Notes under the pieces: model-generated
What the model saw: only the letters and a program-made list of their open reading frames with translations
Told to the model about the DNA's origin: nothing
Databases searched by the model: none
Made by a program: the position numbers and the translations under genes
Source: Anseranas semipalmata
Lineage: Eukaryota > Chordata > Aves > Anseriformes > Anseranatidae
Direction of reading: 5' to 3'
NCBI GenBank assembly: GCA_013399115.1
Contig: VXAA01003392.1
Coordinates: forward strand, 159,560 to 223,559
DNA length: 64,000 bases
In this document: positions 61,715 through 64,000 of the stretch, in pieces
Position numbering within the stretch: position 1 is the stretch's first letter
Layout: every line of letters begins with the position of its first letter

Positions 61715-64000
61715 CTAAAAAGACAAGAAAAAAAGCTTCACAGTTTTCTCTCAGAAATTTCTCTCAGAAATTCTGTTAACATTAGGCAAATGTCAGAAAT
61801 TATAATATTAAAGGACATCTAACCAAGGATCCAATAAGATACAGGAGCAACCCACAAAAAAGAATACTGAAATATAATTTCAAGGGCTTTGCAGTTAGAC
61901 ACATTCATACTGCACACACATATTTGTGTGCCCACACCTGGGGACTATGTCCTTGTTCCCCCTCCTCAAAAACTTTTGAATCTGTTGATCATTCTTCTTA
62001 GATCTATCAAAGCAATTGAGGACTGAAAAACTCAACCATTGCTTGAAAACAGATGATTGAATAAAGCAGAGAACCTATGAACTACTCCCAGGAAAAGGAA
62101 AAGGAACGAAAAATGAAAGGAAAGGTTCATACCTTATATATCAATATCAATCAAGCAGGAATACCAAATCCAAATGAAACCAGGCTCCATTAATTCCAGT
62201 GCTTATGGAACTACATGCTTTCTGAAGAGAAAGATTGCTTAAAATCCCAGACCAGCAAAAGAATAGATTTGTATTATACAGAAGACGATTAAAAAATGTG
62301 TTCTTTCCTACATTGTGCCTGCCAAAACACAAGCTCAAAATTTAGAATTTTACACATCAGAATTGGTGACATTATTTGTCTGACCTGAGTATTCATGAGC
62401 TGATCAGCTGCTGAGGGAGTAGGGAACAAGAAACTGCCTTTTTATGCTTTATTTCAGCAAAATTGTACATAAAAGTTTATTTATATCACGTTGAATTTAT
62501 GAGCTAAAAGACTGTGGCTGCTTACAATTTATTCACCTTCCCCTCTACTGTGCACTTTCATGTTTTCCTAAGCTGTCATAATTAGTTCCAAGAAGTCTGA
62601 TTTGTCTATTCCACGAGAGAAAAGTTTGAAAGATATATCCCGTTTACACAATTGTCTCTCTGATAATGGATTCACTAGAAAGAATGGAGACAAGAAAGAA
62701 AGAGTGAAAAAGAGAGACAGACATTCATCTTTATTGGTGTGTGCAAAGAGGAAGAGAGAATGCAAAGAGAAATTATTTGCTGGAATCAGTATTATGTGGT
62801 ATATTCAAAAGCAGCATCTAAGGATATTTGTTCATTCACCCTTTCAAATAAGGTGTGAAGAATACTAATGTCTTCAACCTATAGTAGAATAAACCTAAGA
62901 TAGTACATCAGCTGAAATCTGTAGAAGTACTATTTTCACTTTTAGCCTTATTTGCCATATACTCAATTCATTAGTACATAATTTGTGCAAAACTACCTTG
63001 AAAAATAGAAAACGTCACTACTATTCAAACGGAAGGGACCAGATTCATTTGTGATAAAGACGCTTTCCAAGTCATGGTAACAAGGACAAAAGAAGCAGAA
63101 GGCACTAACAAGTAATCCAGGGAGCGCTGGGACTAATCAGCCCCCATGCCCATCAGATGTGATGTGAAGGGCCCATTTATACGAATTAAAGCTTTTCCCA
63201 CTGCTCAGGTATTATAAGGCATTGTTCTGCTCTACACAGATTATCTGGTGTCTAATCAGACAGCTTTTTCCACATTCATGACATAGATGGAGTTTGTTTC
63301 CTCTCCACAGTTCCTTACTCTTACAAAACCTGTAGCTATTTATATTTTGCACCTGTATATCTCAGTCAAACTTGACTGAAATCAACTGCACTAAAGTTAT
63401 TCAGACAGGCACACCTGCTCCTCCTGGTATTATAGATCTGATTCCATACAAACTCAAGACAAATAATTTGGTTAGTATTAAACCGGACAGACAGTTTCCT
63501 AAAAGAGGTAATAAACATACTACGCAATTTTTCTTAAAAGAATTATAGGAATAACTGAAGAATTCACTCCAGTGTAGATGTATGGAACTAACCTAGTTCT
63601 ACCCAAACGCTAGCCCCGTGCTGGAAGCAACACAGTTACGTTGCTCTATCCTGCAGTTATATCCCGTCTTCAGTATTCTTCCACAGTGAAATGTAGAAAT
63701 ACTCTACTGTTGTGATTCTATAGACATTTCTCCAATTTCCACGTCATCTGTGTAACACAACTTTGTGCTTCTAAAGGGAGAACCAGACTAGGAGATTTAA
63801 GAAAATGTATTATAAAAAAGAAAGGTACCAGCTGCACAGATATCAATCTCACAAATATTCAGCTTTAAAATCAGAAATAGTAGTTATGGCTTCAACAGGA
63901 CCACTCAGAAGAACCAGATATGAAGCACATTCAGGATGAAGTACGTTTTAATTATGGGGGCAGGGAGCTTTAGGTATGAGGAGCTGAGTCTGAATACAAT
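61715..64000 (-). other. SCYL2: SCYL2 5' intron (partial)
   Basis: No CpG-rich block, exon or transposable element is recognisable in these 2.3 kb. The SCYL2 promoter should therefore lie beyond the right edge. A short duplicated TTTCTCTCAGAAA word occurs near 61,745-61,772. Confidence 0.6.

Noticed and set aside
62147..62338. Minus-strand peptide containing NVGKNTFFNRL, resembling a GTPase P-loop
   Set aside because: The match is a few residues only, lacks the other G-motifs, and the frame is 63 codons in an intron; chance is sufficient.

Overview
This window is vertebrate nuclear DNA, almost certainly from a bird. It is AT-rich, its genes are split into many short exons with GT-AG introns, and its interspersed repeats are CR1 LINE 3' ends and ERVL-type solo LTRs of the kind common in avian genomes. 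Two protein-coding genes are recognisable by family homology. Both are on the minus strand, so they read from right to left.

The right-hand two thirds (about 26.2-61.7 kb, with upstream sequence to 64 kb) is SCYL2, also known as CVAK104, a clathrin-coat-associated pseudokinase of the SCY1-like family. All 17 coding exons can be placed to the base. Their lengths sum to 2790 bp, giving a 929-residue protein, and every junction keeps the frame. Next comes a long AT-rich 3' untranslated region of about 5.3 kb, ending at a good poly(A) signal near 26.25 kb. The promoter and the first non-coding exon lie beyond 64 kb.

The left part holds the first three coding exons of SLC17A8 (VGLUT3, a vesicular glutamate transporter) at 13.8, 6.76-6.51 and 4.16-4.05 kb. 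The remaining exons lie left of the window. A CpG-rich block at about 13.99-14.34 kb, just upstream of the start codon, is the likely promoter. SCYL2 followed by SLC17A8 on the same strand is also the arrangement I recall for human chromosome 12q23, so the synteny looks old.

About 12 kb of apparently non-coding DNA (14.4-26.2 kb) separates the two genes. At the extreme left edge a short open frame on the plus strand (to base 169) looks weakly protein-like, but I cannot name it.

Repeats include three CR1 fragments, a complete solo ERVL-type LTR with a 5-bp target-site duplication (60,271-60,822), a decayed inverted relative of it (57.2-57.5 kb), a probable short DNA-transposon relic near 41.9 kb, several microsatellites and two very long A/T homopolymers close to a SCYL2 splice donor. 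I found no operon, CRISPR array, rRNA, tRNA or novel gene system. The most unusual unexplained signals are a pair of adjacent perfect hairpins in the SCYL2 3' UTR, a 24-bp perfect palindrome in an intron, and the poly(U)-rich donor context of SCYL2 coding exon 9.
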